DNA from: Methanobacteriota archaeon
GTDB lineage: Archaea > Methanobacteriota > Methanobacteria > Methanobacteriales > Methanobacteriaceae
Reading direction: 5' to 3'
NCBI GenBank assembly: GCA_023430285.1
Contig: JAEZAV010000102.1
Coordinates: forward strand, 1 to 59,417
Length of the DNA: 59,417 bases
Position numbers and translations under genes: made by a program. This document shows positions 26,174-35,026 of this stretch, piece after piece. The notes beneath the pieces are model-generated. The model searched no databases. It was not told where the DNA came from and worked only from the letters and a program-made list of their open reading frames with translations. The first letter of the stretch is position 1. Each line of letters opens with the position of its first letter.

Positions 26174-27235
26174 TTATTTAGAAATTTTACAGGTTGGCCC
26201 TTTGCCTTTCCTCTTTTCTAAAACATCAAGAACAGAAGGTAGTACTTCTGCAGCAGCACCGAAGTTCATTGAATCGGCAGTTCCAAGTAAAGCACCCGGA
26301 TCCAATTTTTCTTCCATGTGATCAATTCCTGCACTGTTCATCAAATCAGTTATCTGAGATAATGATTCTTTTGCCATCATTTGAGCAAATCCTGCCGGGG
26401 CTCCTAATACATTCATAACTGAATCTCGATAGCTTAATATTCCTGCATAGGTTATTGCTGTGAGTGCTGAGCACATATCACATACTGGACCTAAGAGTTC
26501 AGCAGGCAATTTATAAGCATCTCCTCTTGCAGCTACTCCCCAATCAACCAAATTACAAATTGCTTCTTCAGATGCATATCCTTCTGCAACGTACACCTGT
26601 CCTTTCATTTCAGGTACTGCACCAGGATGGTATGAAGATATGTTAAATTTAGGAGCAACATTCATTTCATCACTACTTAAATCTTCAAAAATCTTCTGGA
26701 ACATTGTTGTTGGTACTGTACAGGCATGGGTTAAAATTGCGCCTTCTTTTATTTCGTCCGCAAATTTTTTGATTATGCCCATTTGCATGTCACCTTTAGG
26801 GAACCAAGTCATGATCCAATCAGCATCCTGAACTGCTTCTTTATCATCAGTGGTTACTTCAAATCCTAAATCTTCAGGATGTGTGAAATGAATTGCACCT
26901 TTTGGAGGCTTTGGAAGATCTTTTGCTACCTGATTTACTTTCTCACGAATCTGGGGCATTATACTCTCAGGATTTTCCTTGTGTGCTTCTATAACCTTTT
27001 CATATTCAAAGTCATCAATGACTGTGAACTCGTTGTCAAAGACTGGATCAGATATAACTACTTCATCTACACCAGCCAATTCCATGAGTTCAGCACCCAT
27101 GGTAATAGTTGAGTGTGTCATAGCTATTTCAGGTTTTCCAACTTTTTCTGCTACTTCACAGGCTCGGCTGAAATTTGTTATCCCACTTGCTGCGTGGGTT
27201 CGATAACATCCTGCACCTAATATTGCAAGTTTCAT
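26174..27235 (-). CDS. hmd: [Fe]-hydrogenase: H2-forming methylene-tetrahydromethanopterin dehydrogenase
   Basis: 353 residues. Hmd uses H2 directly to reduce methenyl- to methylene-tetrahydromethanopterin with the nickel-free FeGP cofactor. Seen: KLAILGAGCYRTHAASGITNF with His14, WFPKGDMQ, the iron-ligand cysteine Cys172 in ILTHACTVPTTMF (Cys176 in characterised enzymes), and SYHPGAVPEMKGQ. GGAGTGATA precedes the ATG. First gene of hmd-hcgA-hcgB-hcgC-hcgD. Hmd is known to rise under nickel limitation, when it and Mtd replace F420-reducing NiFe hydrogenase. Confidence 0.97.
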   Translation of the reverse strand: MKLAILGAGCYRTHAASGITNFSRACEVAEKVGKPEIAMTHSTITMGAELMELAGVDEVVISDPVFDNEFTVIDDFEYEKVIEAHKENPESIMPQIREKVNQVAKDLPKPPKGAIHFTHPEDLGFEVTTDDKEAVQDADWIMTWFPKGDMQMGIIKKFADEIKEGAILTHACTVPTTMFQKIFEDLSSDEMNVAPKFNISSYHPGAVPEMKGQVYVAEGYASEEAICNLVDWGVAARGDAYKLPAELLGPVCDMCSALTAITYAGILSYRDSVMNVLGAPAGFAQMMAKESLSQITDLMNSAGIDHMEEKLDPGALLGTADSMNFGAAAEVLPSVLDVLEKRKGKGPTCKISK

Positions 27236-27261
27236 ACTATCACTCCTTTTTTTAGTAAATT

Positions 27262-27369
27262 AGTAATACTACCATCATTAATAGTAGTACAAAATTGATT
27301 GAAGTGATTTGTAATATAAATCTTTTGATTTATGATACTCTTTATAAAGGAATCTAATAATAGTAATAC
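27262..27369 (-). promoter_or_regulatory. AGTAWTACT-type sites at the hmd promoter
   Basis: A full AGTAATACT lies at 27262-27270 in the hmd leader, with a variant GTAGTAC at 27284-27290. A second core copy lies at 27363-27369, about 15 bp upstream of the TATA-like CTTTATAAAG. The two cores bracket the promoter. Confidence 0.6.
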
Positions 27370-27828
27370 CGTCTCTGATCTTTTAAATGAGTATTATAAC
27401 TGCATACTAAAAACTAAACATTATAAAATCCATAATATTAAATAGTGGGAACTAATAAAATGATTTTGTGTATTTGAATAATAATATACAATTAATGGAA
27501 TAAAAATTAGAAATTTAGTTTCAATTGACTACAAAATCAAATTTAAGCTCTTTTTTTGAAAGATAATTAGTAATAATTTATTGTCAAGTAATATTATTTT
27601 AAAGTGTGTGAATTTCTATACTCAGATTCTTCTAATTCCTTCAGTTATCTCATTGCAAGTCTAGTTACCCTTTTCTAATTTTTCAATGGATAATACTATC
27701 AAAATTTCAAGACCTAATAATCATTTAAAATTAAAAAATAACAAATTATATCAATTTTAAGTAATTTTAACTCTTATAATATGATATTTTATCCAATAAA
27801 GCTGTTAAATACGTTTATTTTAAACAAA

Positions 27829-27872
27829 AGTTTTATATCGGTAATACTACTAACGTCAAGATCATTAATACT
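27829..27872 (+). promoter_or_regulatory. Promoter of the 27889 gene with AGTAWTACT-type site
   Basis: TATA-like TTTTATATC (about 27830-27838) is followed at once by GTAATACT (27841-27848) and a looser TTAATACT (27865-27872). The element therefore sits between TATA and the start site, where binding would block initiation. Confidence 0.55.
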
Positions 27873-27888
27873 GGAGGTAATATAAAAG

Positions 27889-28284
27889 ATGCAATTTAAT
27901 AATACGAAGATCAAAATGAGCATGACTAAAATAAAGATTATCCGACCAGAAGACAACCCTAAAAGCTGTAACTTAAATGTAAACATGGATTGGAATATTG
28001 AATACACTGACAATACGCAGAACAGTCTAGGATATGTTTGTACATTGGAAACTGATGGAAAATTTCCCATTAAATTGGCCATACAGGGCTTGGTTAAAAC
28101 AGAAAATAATGTGCAAATTCTGGAAAAGAATTACAAAGATCTATCCAAACACATACTGGATAAAACCACCGAAACCTTGTTAAATTTGCTAAATATTACT
28201 AAAGACTCTATTTTTACCATTAATGAGATTCCAACTGTGCATTTATCCAATAATCACAGTACATCCTTGGTAAATAATTTATAA
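27889..28284 (+). CDS. Small protein of unknown function, first in the flp-like operon
   Basis: 131 residues with no recognised domain. Predicted alternating strands (NLNVNMDWNIEYTD, YVCTLETDGKFPIKLAIQGLVKTE) followed by a helix (LSKHILDKTTETLLNLLNI) faintly recall the SecB fold, but I would not assign it. GGAGGT lies 9 nt before the ATG. Sits 17 nt before the FdhA-like gene under an island-type promoter, so it probably serves the Fdh-like complex or Hmd system. Confidence 0.7.
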   Translation: MQFNNTKIKMSMTKIKIIRPEDNPKSCNLNVNMDWNIEYTDNTQNSLGYVCTLETDGKFPIKLAIQGLVKTENNVQILEKNYKDLSKHILDKTTETLLNLLNITKDSIFTINEIPTVHLSNNHSTSLVNNL

Positions 28285-28301
28285 TAAAGGACGTGTAATG
28301 A

Positions 28302-29402
28302 ATGATGAAAATAAAACATACTGTTTGTCCTTCATGTAGTTTAGGATGTGGAATTAACCTTATAACTCTAAATGAAGAAGTTGTAGGAACGTATCCATAT
28401 AAACGACATGAATTTAATGAAGGCAAAAACTGCCTCAAAGGCAGAAACTGCTACAAATTAACCGATGAAAATAGAATTGAAACCCCACTTATAAAAAAAG
28501 GAACTCAAAATAAAGCTGAGTGGGATGAAGCTTTAGATTTGATATCCAGCGAAATGAAATCATGCGATGTTGATGATATAGGAATTCTTGTTTCTGGAAC
28601 CTGTACCAACGAAGTATGTGAACTTTCAAAAAAATTTGCAGACGCAATGGGAATTTCAAATATTGGTTTTAGTGTAGAAAACTCTCAAGACCTAAAAAAT
28701 GAAAATGTTAGTTTTGATGATTTGGAAAATTCAGATGTAATAGTTTTATTTGGAGATATTCTAAAAGAAAACCCCCTCATGGGCAGAAGAGTAATTTTAG
28801 CACAAGATAAAGGTGTTAAAATAATTTCATTGGATTCAAATGATTCATCTAACACCAGCCTTATTGCTGATGAATACATTAAAACTGATTCTTTTAAAAA
28901 TTTTTTGGATAATGATTCCACATTAGCAGAGCAGCTTAGTGATTCTTCAACAGTTATAATCAGAAGCATGAATAGCAGTGAAGATTTGAATGCAGTCCAA
29001 GAACTTACTTCAAAGGCCGGATCTAATTTAATTACCATTTTAAATGAATGTAACAGTTTAGGCGCCATTGAATACTTGACACCACTCGATCAAAATGAGG
29101 TTCAAGATTTGATTGAAAGTGTGAAACTACTCTACGTAATTGGGGGAAATCCTGCAACTTACGCTGAAGAAAGTCTCAAGAAGATTAATTTTTTAATTAC
29201 TGAAGGATATGAATTAAATCAAACTGTATTAATGTCAAATGTAGCCTTACCTAGTACATGTTGGGCTGAAGCAGATGGTTCATTTAAAAATACAATGGGA
29301 AAACTTCAAAAATTCGCTAAAGTAGTGGAGCCCCCTGAAAACAGTAGAGATGATGAGACCATTATCAAAGAAATTGCAGAAAAAATGGGGATAACATTGT
29401 AG
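28302..29402 (+). CDS. Short FdhA-like molybdopterin oxidoreductase family protein
   Basis: 366 residues, little more than half of a formate dehydrogenase alpha subunit (about 680). The N-terminus keeps an iron-sulfur motif (CPSCSLGCG, then NCLKGRNC). The middle holds the FdhA pattern IGILVSGTCTNEVCELSKKFADAMG, and the end LPSTCWAEADGSFKNTMGKLQ. The catalytic cysteine or selenocysteine region is not evident, so catalysis on formate is doubtful. Resembles the Flp (formate dehydrogenase-like) proteins encoded beside hmd in Methanothermobacter. Followed by FdhB-like and MvhD-like genes. Confidence 0.83.
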   Translation: MMKIKHTVCPSCSLGCGINLITLNEEVVGTYPYKRHEFNEGKNCLKGRNCYKLTDENRIETPLIKKGTQNKAEWDEALDLISSEMKSCDVDDIGILVSGTCTNEVCELSKKFADAMGISNIGFSVENSQDLKNENVSFDDLENSDVIVLFGDILKENPLMGRRVILAQDKGVKIISLDSNDSSNTSLIADEYIKTDSFKNFLDNDSTLAEQLSDSSTVIIRSMNSSEDLNAVQELTSKAGSNLITILNECNSLGAIEYLTPLDQNEVQDLIESVKLLYVIGGNPATYAEESLKKINFLITEGYELNQTVLMSNVALPSTCWAEADGSFKNTMGKLQKFAKVVEPPENSRDDETIIKEIAEKMGITL

Positions 29403-29411
29403 GTGATATTA

Positions 29412-30560
29412 ATGACAACCAAATATCTGTTAATCAGAGCTAAAGATAAAGATTTACAAGAATATGGAGAATGTGGAGGAGCTGTGAGTTCTGTTTTTCA
29501 GTACCTTCTAGAAAAAGAGATAGTTGAGGGTGTTTTGACCTTAACTAGAGGGGATGATTTATACGATGGTGTGCCTACATTCATTGAAGATCCTGAAGAA
29601 TTGATAAACAGTTGTGGATCACTGCACTGCGCTCCCACCATGTTTGGAGATTTAATAAGTAAATATTTAAGGGATACTAAACTCGCTGTAGCGGTTAAAC
29701 CTTGTGACGCTATGGCAATAAAAGAACTAGAAAAAAGACATCAAATAAATCCGGACAACGTTTACAAAATAGGGCTCAACTGTGGCGGAACCATAATGCC
29801 CACATCTGCCCAAAAAATGATCAAACTCTTTTATGAAATTGACCCCAATGATGTTGTTAAAGAAGAAATTGATAAGGGAAAATTTACTGTTGAATTGAAA
29901 AACGGCACCCATAAATCCCTAGAAATTGATCAGCTTGAAGAACAAGGTTATGGAAGACGTATAAACTGCCAAAGATGTGAACTAATGGTTCCAAGGAACG
30001 CAGACATTGCATGCGGAAACTGGGGAGCAGAAGAAGGATGGACATTTGTAGAAATAGTTACAGATAAAGGACAAAAACTGATAGATGATGCTGAAAAAGA
30101 AGGTTATCTTGAAACTAAAACACCATCTGACAAAGCAGTCGCCATTAGGGAAAAAATTGAATCAATCATGATAAAAATGGCACAAAAATATCAGGATAAA
30201 TATTTGGAAGCTGATTATCCTGAAATGGAAAAATGGGATGATTACTGGAATAGGTGTATCAAATGTTACGCGTGCAGAGATGTATGTCCTATTTGTTTCT
30301 GTAAAGAATGTGAACTTGAAAAACACTTCGATAAAAATGACAGCAGCTCTCCTCCAGATCCAATTGTTTTCCAAGGAGTTAGGATGTCACACATGGGATT
30401 CAGTTGTGTAAATTGTGGACAGTGTGAAGATGTTTGTCCAATGGAAATTCCGTTGGCAAGAATTTATCATAGAATGCAAAAAAAATACAAAAAAGAAACA
30501 GGCTTTGTAGCTGGTGTGAGTGATGAACTACCCCCACTATACAGTCCAGAAAAGGAATAA
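29412..30560 (+). CDS. FdhB-like / F420-dependent oxidoreductase beta subunit
   Basis: About 382 residues from the ATG at 29412 (AGGTGAT at 29401-29407). The FrhB/FdhB domain (about 1-270) has GGAVSSVFQYLLE, CGSLHCAPTMFG, KPCDAMA, INCQRCELM and IACGNWGAEEGW, the family that binds flavin and F420. Two C-terminal [4Fe-4S] motifs follow: CIKCYACRDVCPICFC and CVNCGQCEDVCP. Probably passes electrons between F420 and the MvhD-like partner. Confidence 0.88.
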   Translation: MTTKYLLIRAKDKDLQEYGECGGAVSSVFQYLLEKEIVEGVLTLTRGDDLYDGVPTFIEDPEELINSCGSLHCAPTMFGDLISKYLRDTKLAVAVKPCDAMAIKELEKRHQINPDNVYKIGLNCGGTIMPTSAQKMIKLFYEIDPNDVVKEEIDKGKFTVELKNGTHKSLEIDQLEEQGYGRRINCQRCELMVPRNADIACGNWGAEEGWTFVEIVTDKGQKLIDDAEKEGYLETKTPSDKAVAIREKIESIMIKMAQKYQDKYLEADYPEMEKWDDYWNRCIKCYACRDVCPICFCKECELEKHFDKNDSSSPPDPIVFQGVRMSHMGFSCVNCGQCEDVCPMEIPLARIYHRMQKKYKKETGFVAGVSDELPPLYSPEKE

Positions 30561-30581
30561 TTGGGATATTTGGGTGATAAT

Positions 30582-30995
30582 ATGAGCAAAGAAGAACCAA
30601 AAATAGTTGGATTCTGTTGTAATTGGTGTTGTTATGGGGGTGCGGATACAGCAGGTACCGCACGAATGCAGTATCCTCCAGGTGTAAGAATTATCAGAGT
30701 AATGTGTTCTGGAAGGATTACCCCCTCAATGATATTTAAAGCTTTTAAAGAAGGTGCAGATGGAGTATTTGTTGGAGGATGCCATATTGGAGACTGTCAC
30801 TATGATGCTGGTAACTATAAATGGAATAGAAGAGCCAAATGGATAAATGAAATTCTACCAGAATTTGGAGTAGATAAAGGAAGATTTAGATTTGAATGGA
30901 TCTCTGCATCTGAGGGTGAAAAATTCCAAAAAACAATGAAAGAATTTTATGAGGAAGTTCAAAAAGCAGAAAGCCAGAAAAGTTGTTCCAAGTAG
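30582..30995 (+). CDS. MvhD-like iron-sulfur electron-transfer protein
   Basis: 137 residues from the ATG at 30582, with GGGTGATA upstream; the frame opens at a TTG seven codons earlier. Cysteine motifs are those of MvhD: GFCCNWCCYGGADTAG, VMCSGRI and GGCHIGDCHY, binding a [2Fe-2S] cluster. MvhD links hydrogenase or formate dehydrogenase to heterodisulfide reductase. This copy, next to Fdh-like proteins, suggests a hydrogenase-free route of electrons into Hdr. Confidence 0.9.
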   Translation: MSKEEPKIVGFCCNWCCYGGADTAGTARMQYPPGVRIIRVMCSGRITPSMIFKAFKEGADGVFVGGCHIGDCHYDAGNYKWNRRAKWINEILPEFGVDKGRFRFEWISASEGEKFQKTMKEFYEEVQKAESQKSCSK

Positions 30996-31056
30996 TGATT
31001 TTTTTAAAATTTAAATACATTATATTTTTTTAAAATTAAATAAAAAGTGAGTAAAA

Positions 31057-32082
31057 ATGAAAATCGCAGTCTTTGGAGCCGGAAATCAGGATCTTTATGT
31101 AAATCAATTAAAATTACCGGAGAAGTATGGGGGTGAAGCCCCATATGGCGGAAGTCGAATGGCAATTGAATTTGCAGAAGCAGGGCATGAAGTATACTTA
31201 GCAGAACCTAATCAGGACACATTAACAAGTGATCAATGGGAAACTGTAAGATCAAGTGGAGTCACTGTGTCAGAAAATGATACTGAAACTGCAAAAGAAG
31301 CTGAAATAGCAATTCTTTTCACCCCTTTTGGAAAAAAAACATTCAAAATTGCAAAAGAAATAATTAATCATCTTCCGGAAAATGGAATAATTGCCAACAC
31401 ATGTACTGTCTCCCCCATGGTTTTGTACTATGTTTTAGAGAGAGAAATTAAGCGCAACCATAAAAGTTTGGGTATTTCTTCCATACATCCTGCAGCTGTG
31501 CCTGGGACTCCTCAACACAAACACTACATCGTTGGAGGAAAACCAACTAATGGTGTTAGTTTGGCTACCTCCAGTCAAATACAAAAATGTGAGGATCTGG
31601 TAAAAACTACTGGAAAACAAGTTTATACTGTGCCTGCAGATATATCTTCAGCTGTGGCAGACATGGGATCAATAGTTACTGCAGTTACACTCGCAGGAGT
31701 TTTGGAATACTACCATACAGGAACAAAAATTATCAAAGCTCCTAAAGAGATGGTGGAAAAACAAATATTAATGACACTCCAAACAATGGCATCACTCGTT
31801 GAATCTTCCGGTGTTGAAGGTATGCTGAAAGCAATGGATCCAGATTTAATTGTTAGAAGTGCCACTTCAATGGGTTTATTGGAAAAACAGACCAATTTAG
31901 ATTGTGCTGTGAAAACACTGACCAATATTGATTCAGATCTTTTACACTCCTCTTCAAATGTTGAAGTCAAAAATACTGAATTAGTTGCTGCACAGGCACT
32001 TACCAAAGAATTAAAGAGTTTAATGGGAGAAAAAGCTTCTGAAGGAACTATTAAGAGATGTATGAAAAAAATGTTTGATTGA
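31057..32082 (+). CDS. Hmd paralog (HmdII/HmdIII type)
   Basis: 341 residues. KIAVFGAGNQDLYVNQLKLPEKYGG, PYGGSRMAIEFAEAGHEV, NTCTVSP with Cys116 (equivalent of the Hmd iron ligand), and SIHPAAVPGTPQH match the HmdII/III proteins of Methanothermobacter. HmdII binds the FeGP cofactor but has little or no hydrogenase activity; sensing or regulation has been proposed. Its production also responds to nickel in Methanothermobacter. GTGAG precedes the ATG; 61 nt after the MvhD-like gene, so it may share that transcript. Confidence 0.9.
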   Translation: MKIAVFGAGNQDLYVNQLKLPEKYGGEAPYGGSRMAIEFAEAGHEVYLAEPNQDTLTSDQWETVRSSGVTVSENDTETAKEAEIAILFTPFGKKTFKIAKEIINHLPENGIIANTCTVSPMVLYYVLEREIKRNHKSLGISSIHPAAVPGTPQHKHYIVGGKPTNGVSLATSSQIQKCEDLVKTTGKQVYTVPADISSAVADMGSIVTAVTLAGVLEYYHTGTKIIKAPKEMVEKQILMTLQTMASLVESSGVEGMLKAMDPDLIVRSATSMGLLEKQTNLDCAVKTLTNIDSDLLHSSSNVEVKNTELVAAQALTKELKSLMGEKASEGTIKRCMKKMFD

Positions 32083-32181
32083 TTTTTAAATTTCCAAATT
32101 TATTTTTTTAATTCGATATCCCCATTCCAATTCAAATCTGTATGTTTTAATTATGAGTATTCAACTGGTTTTTAATGGAAT

Positions 32182-32220
32182 AGTAATACTAAATTAGTTA
32201 ATTATACTAACTTTTAAATA
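32182..32220 (+). promoter_or_regulatory. hcgG promoter with AGTAWTACT site
   Basis: A full AGTAATACT (32182-32190) lies about 20 bp before a TATA-like CTTTTAAATA (about 32211-32220). hcgG starts at 32293. Confidence 0.6.
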
Positions 32221-32292
32221 TCAGCCCATACTTACCATATTTAATCATATTTCTTCGAGACGTATTAATTTCAATTGATTAAAGGTGAAAAT

Positions 32293-33798
32293 ATGTATGA
32301 TTTAGTAAAAAAGGCTGTTAACGATATGGATTCAGCTTTAGAAATTAGTAGATCTAAAATTGATGTAAATGATGTTGTTGACTCAATAAACGAACTTTCA
32401 ACCAATGAAGCAATGAAATTAGGAATGAATTTCAAGAAATTTCCATTGGGCTGTGATCTAACTGAAGTAATTGTTGGCACGTGTGCGTCAGACATAACCA
32501 AAGATGAATTAATAGCCAATTGTATCCTTTCTAACATGTTAGGTGCTTCAATCCATGTCTGTGCCTATGCGTTTGCTGATATAGCTCAAGAAAATAATAT
32601 GAATGGAATTGATTTGATAAAAGAGGTTAGGTCAGTTACAGATGTTCCCATTGATCTGGATCACTTTGGAAAATTTGGTCCAATGCGATTTCCAAAGGAA
32701 ATTGTGAAATGCCCGGGACAATGTTATCTTGAAGGTCCTCCCTTCGAAGAATGTCCTAAAGATAGGATACATTCAAGATTATTAGAAAAAGAAAAGTTGG
32801 ATTTATCTGATCGTGATGAGTGGATTAAATCTTCTTCTTCTGTGGCCATAAATCTCACAAGTGAACAAGGTGGTGAGGATCATGCAGCTCCGATAGAAGA
32901 AGCTGAAGAAATTGCAAAGCTATCCAAAAAATTTGGTAAAGGTTTAGAAGCCATCATGTTTATCGGTGATGGGTATGATGACCTGATAACCGGATTTGAA
33001 AAGGGACTTGAACTGGGAGTCGATATCTTTGTACTCGAAGGAGGCCCATTTAACAGATCAAAATCCCGGCTTGATAGTTTTGCCAAAGCTGTTGCAATGG
33101 CACGTATTTTAGTTCCTGGAAAAATTGTGGCTACTAATGGAGCATATGAAGATGAATGTAGAATAGGGCTTCGAGCCGGGCTTAATGCGATAATTACCGG
33201 TTTTCCAAAAAATCATCATGGTTACATGTGTGGATATTCTCCAGGGACAGCTAAAAAAGGTAATTTTGGACTTCCACGCATTGTTAAAATGATTAAAGAA
33301 GAGTTAGGGCCGGGTTTAATAAATATACCCATTCAAAGAGATGAATTAAAAGCTGTTGCAAGGGCCGTGAAAATATTGGGTCCTGAAAATGTTTATCCTC
33401 AAATGATGGGGAAAAGCACCATTGGTGATGCCCATTGGGCTGTGATGCAGAATACTCCACTTTATGAAGCCGTGGGTGTTGAAAAAACAGTCCATGATAT
33501 TAAAAATATTGTGGATGGAAAAACTGTTGCAATGTTAGGAGGTAGATTTTTATCATGGGGTTTAGCTAAAGAACTCTCAAAGGATTTTGATGAAATAGTG
33601 ATTAGTGATACAGATCCTTGGGTGGAAAAGGTAACTGTAGACACATTGAACCAAGAACTTAGTTCCAATGTTATTAGAGGTAGATCAGATGATGTCAATT
33701 CTGCAAAAATCAGTGACAGCACCATAATAACCTCAACATATCCAGAGTTAGTAAAAAAACTTTCCACAAAAATTGATGGATCTATCACTTTGATTTAA
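32293..33798 (+). CDS. hcgG: HcgG, FeGP-cofactor biosynthesis protein
   Basis: 501 residues from the ATG at 32293, chosen for AGGTGA directly upstream. The large N-terminal part has conserved-looking cysteine and histidine sites (VGTCASD, HVCAYAFAD, KCPGQCYLEGPPFEECP, GYMCGYSPGTAKKG); the C-terminal part (about 400-501) resembles a Rossmann segment (KTVAMLGGRFLSWG, EIVISDTDPW). HcgG completes the seven-gene hcg set and is needed for the cofactor; a role in making the CO or acyl ligand has been discussed. Ends at a hairpin terminator. Confidence 0.88.
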   Translation: MYDLVKKAVNDMDSALEISRSKIDVNDVVDSINELSTNEAMKLGMNFKKFPLGCDLTEVIVGTCASDITKDELIANCILSNMLGASIHVCAYAFADIAQENNMNGIDLIKEVRSVTDVPIDLDHFGKFGPMRFPKEIVKCPGQCYLEGPPFEECPKDRIHSRLLEKEKLDLSDRDEWIKSSSSVAINLTSEQGGEDHAAPIEEAEEIAKLSKKFGKGLEAIMFIGDGYDDLITGFEKGLELGVDIFVLEGGPFNRSKSRLDSFAKAVAMARILVPGKIVATNGAYEDECRIGLRAGLNAIITGFPKNHHGYMCGYSPGTAKKGNFGLPRIVKMIKEELGPGLINIPIQRDELKAVARAVKILGPENVYPQMMGKSTIGDAHWAVMQNTPLYEAVGVEKTVHDIKNIVDGKTVAMLGGRFLSWGLAKELSKDFDEIVISDTDPWVEKVTVDTLNQELSSNVIRGRSDDVNSAKISDSTIITSTYPELVKKLSTKIDGSITLI

Positions 33799-33810
33799 GA
33801 TAGATAATTA

Positions 33811-33846
33811 AAAAAAAGTAACAGTTAATTTTAATTTACTTTTTTT
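33811..33846 (+). terminator. Terminator after hcgG
   Basis: AAAAAAAGTAA (33811-33821) pairs with TTACTTTTTTT (33836-33846) around a 14-nt loop. The T-run forms the second arm. Confidence 0.65.
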
Positions 33847-33991
33847 ACTGAAAATATTAGGTTCAATAGGGTTACAATGATAACAAGAGGTTCTAGTGCT
33901 AGATTATAAAGTTTATATGGATTCAAAGAGTGTTAATAGGCATGAATAATCTCTGTACTTCTCTGTTTTAATCTTTAATTCATTTCAAAAT

Positions 33992-34396
33992 TCAGATATT
34001 CATTCCAGCATTTACAAATTCATATTCATTAAGATTTTTGCTCCCAATTCTTTTGTAAAAATCTTCCCCAGAAAGATCATTTAATTCTTCCGATTCCATA
34101 TCTCCTTTTGATTGTAGGCCTAATATGAAATATTTAAAATAAGATCCCAATTTATCTTTTATCCAATATCCTCTCCCAATTTGTATTAGTTCAGTTTCAT
34201 CAAACTCTTCAGTTAAATCATTTATTTTAGTCATTAACCGTCCCGTTGGATATTTGTATGTTCCCATTTCTATAGCAGTTTCAATTTCTAATGGCACTCC
34301 CAATTTTTGTGCTAGTTCTCTCTGTGTGTTTCCAGTATGTTTTCTATACCCTAAAATCAAGTACTTCAAGTCCCAATGAAATTCCATTTTATCCAT
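33992..34396 (-). CDS. Small HTH-like protein of unknown function
   Basis: 134 residues from the ATG at 34396, chosen for GGGAGATGA upstream; the frame opens at residue -13. The N-terminal 45 residues look like a Cro/Xre helix-turn-helix (RKHTGNTQRELAQKLGVPLEIETAIEMGTYKYP). The rest is charged and mostly helical, without cysteines. It has its own promoter with a perfect AGTAWTACT site and lies at the end of the surface-chelatase operon, so it is a candidate local regulator. Family not recognised. Confidence 0.6.
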   Translation of the reverse strand: MDKMEFHWDLKYLILGYRKHTGNTQRELAQKLGVPLEIETAIEMGTYKYPTGRLMTKINDLTEEFDETELIQIGRGYWIKDKLGSYFKYFILGLQSKGDMESEELNDLSGEDFYKRIGSKNLNEYEFVNAGMNI

Positions 34397-34442
34397 TTTT
34401 TCATCTCCCACTTTTATTATATAATGTATGATCATTGATTCA

Positions 34443-34471
34443 TAAATAATTTTATTGATAAAAGTATTACT
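34443..34471 (-). promoter_or_regulatory. AGTAWTACT site upstream of the HTH-like gene
   Basis: A full AGTAATACT (minus sense, 34463-34471) lies about 11 bp upstream of a TATA-like AAATTATTTATG (about 34441-34452), the same spacing class as at hcgE and hcgG. Confidence 0.55.
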
Positions 34472-34684
34472 ATGATCCGAGCTCTAGACATCATATTATT
34501 ATTATTTGAAAAGGATTAGAAAGAAGTGACAAAATGCACCAAATATTGATTCAAACAATTAATTGACGATCCCACAGATTTAATTCAATTTGAGTATGCT
34601 ACCACATGGTAAAAATTAGATATAACTATCCACAATAGATTCTAAAGAAAAAAATGAGGTTGAATATTAAAAAGATGTTATAAA

Positions 34685-35026
34685 TCAACCCGAACCTTGT
34701 ACCATTATGAGTTTACCAGTGTTTGGATCTTTGTAAACTTTTCCCATTTCAGCGTATCCCGACCCAGACCCGGACTCTGATTGGGGTGTTTCATTTAATT
34801 CCTGACCCATGTTAACCTGTACTGTTTGCTGTACAGTTTTGATAATTTCTTGCTTTTCCTGAGGAGATGCTGAGCTAAAAACAACATTTTGCATACCCGT
34901 TGACATTACACTGAAAATTAAAAATCCCACAGCCAGTACTAACATACAATCAACCATGTTGACTGCATAAGCCATGGGATCAATTTCTTCATTAGAAGAC
35001 AGTGGTCTGCGCTTTCGTCTTACCAT
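34685..35026 (-). CDS. DUF2149 protein, ExbD-like
   Basis: 113 residues from the ATG at 35026 (GGAGGT 8 nt upstream), overlapping the ExbB-like gene by 35 nt. A basic N-terminus (MVRRKRRPL) precedes one membrane helix, NMVDCMLVLAVGFLIFSVMS. The helix closely resembles the ExbD/TolR helix, whose aspartate carries protons (typical IDVMLVLLIIF). A short extracytoplasmic tail follows with the Gly/Ser-rich ESGSGSGYAEMGKVYKDPNTG. Gene order with ExbB supports a proton-driven motor. DUF2149 itself is uncharacterised. Confidence 0.82.
   Translation of the reverse strand: MVRRKRRPLSSNEEIDPMAYAVNMVDCMLVLAVGFLIFSVMSTGMQNVVFSSASPQEKQEIIKTVQQTVQVNMGQELNETPQSESGSGSGYAEMGKVYKDPNTGKLIMVQGSG

Larger units (their letters stand above)
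27236..27888. other. Divergent promoter interval between hmd and the flp-like genes
   Basis: 653 bp without a gene. It carries minus-strand TATA-like elements (about 27311-27322 and 27338-27350) for hmd, a plus-strand one (about 27829-27838), and three or more AGTAWTACT-type sites described separately. Confidence 0.6.
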
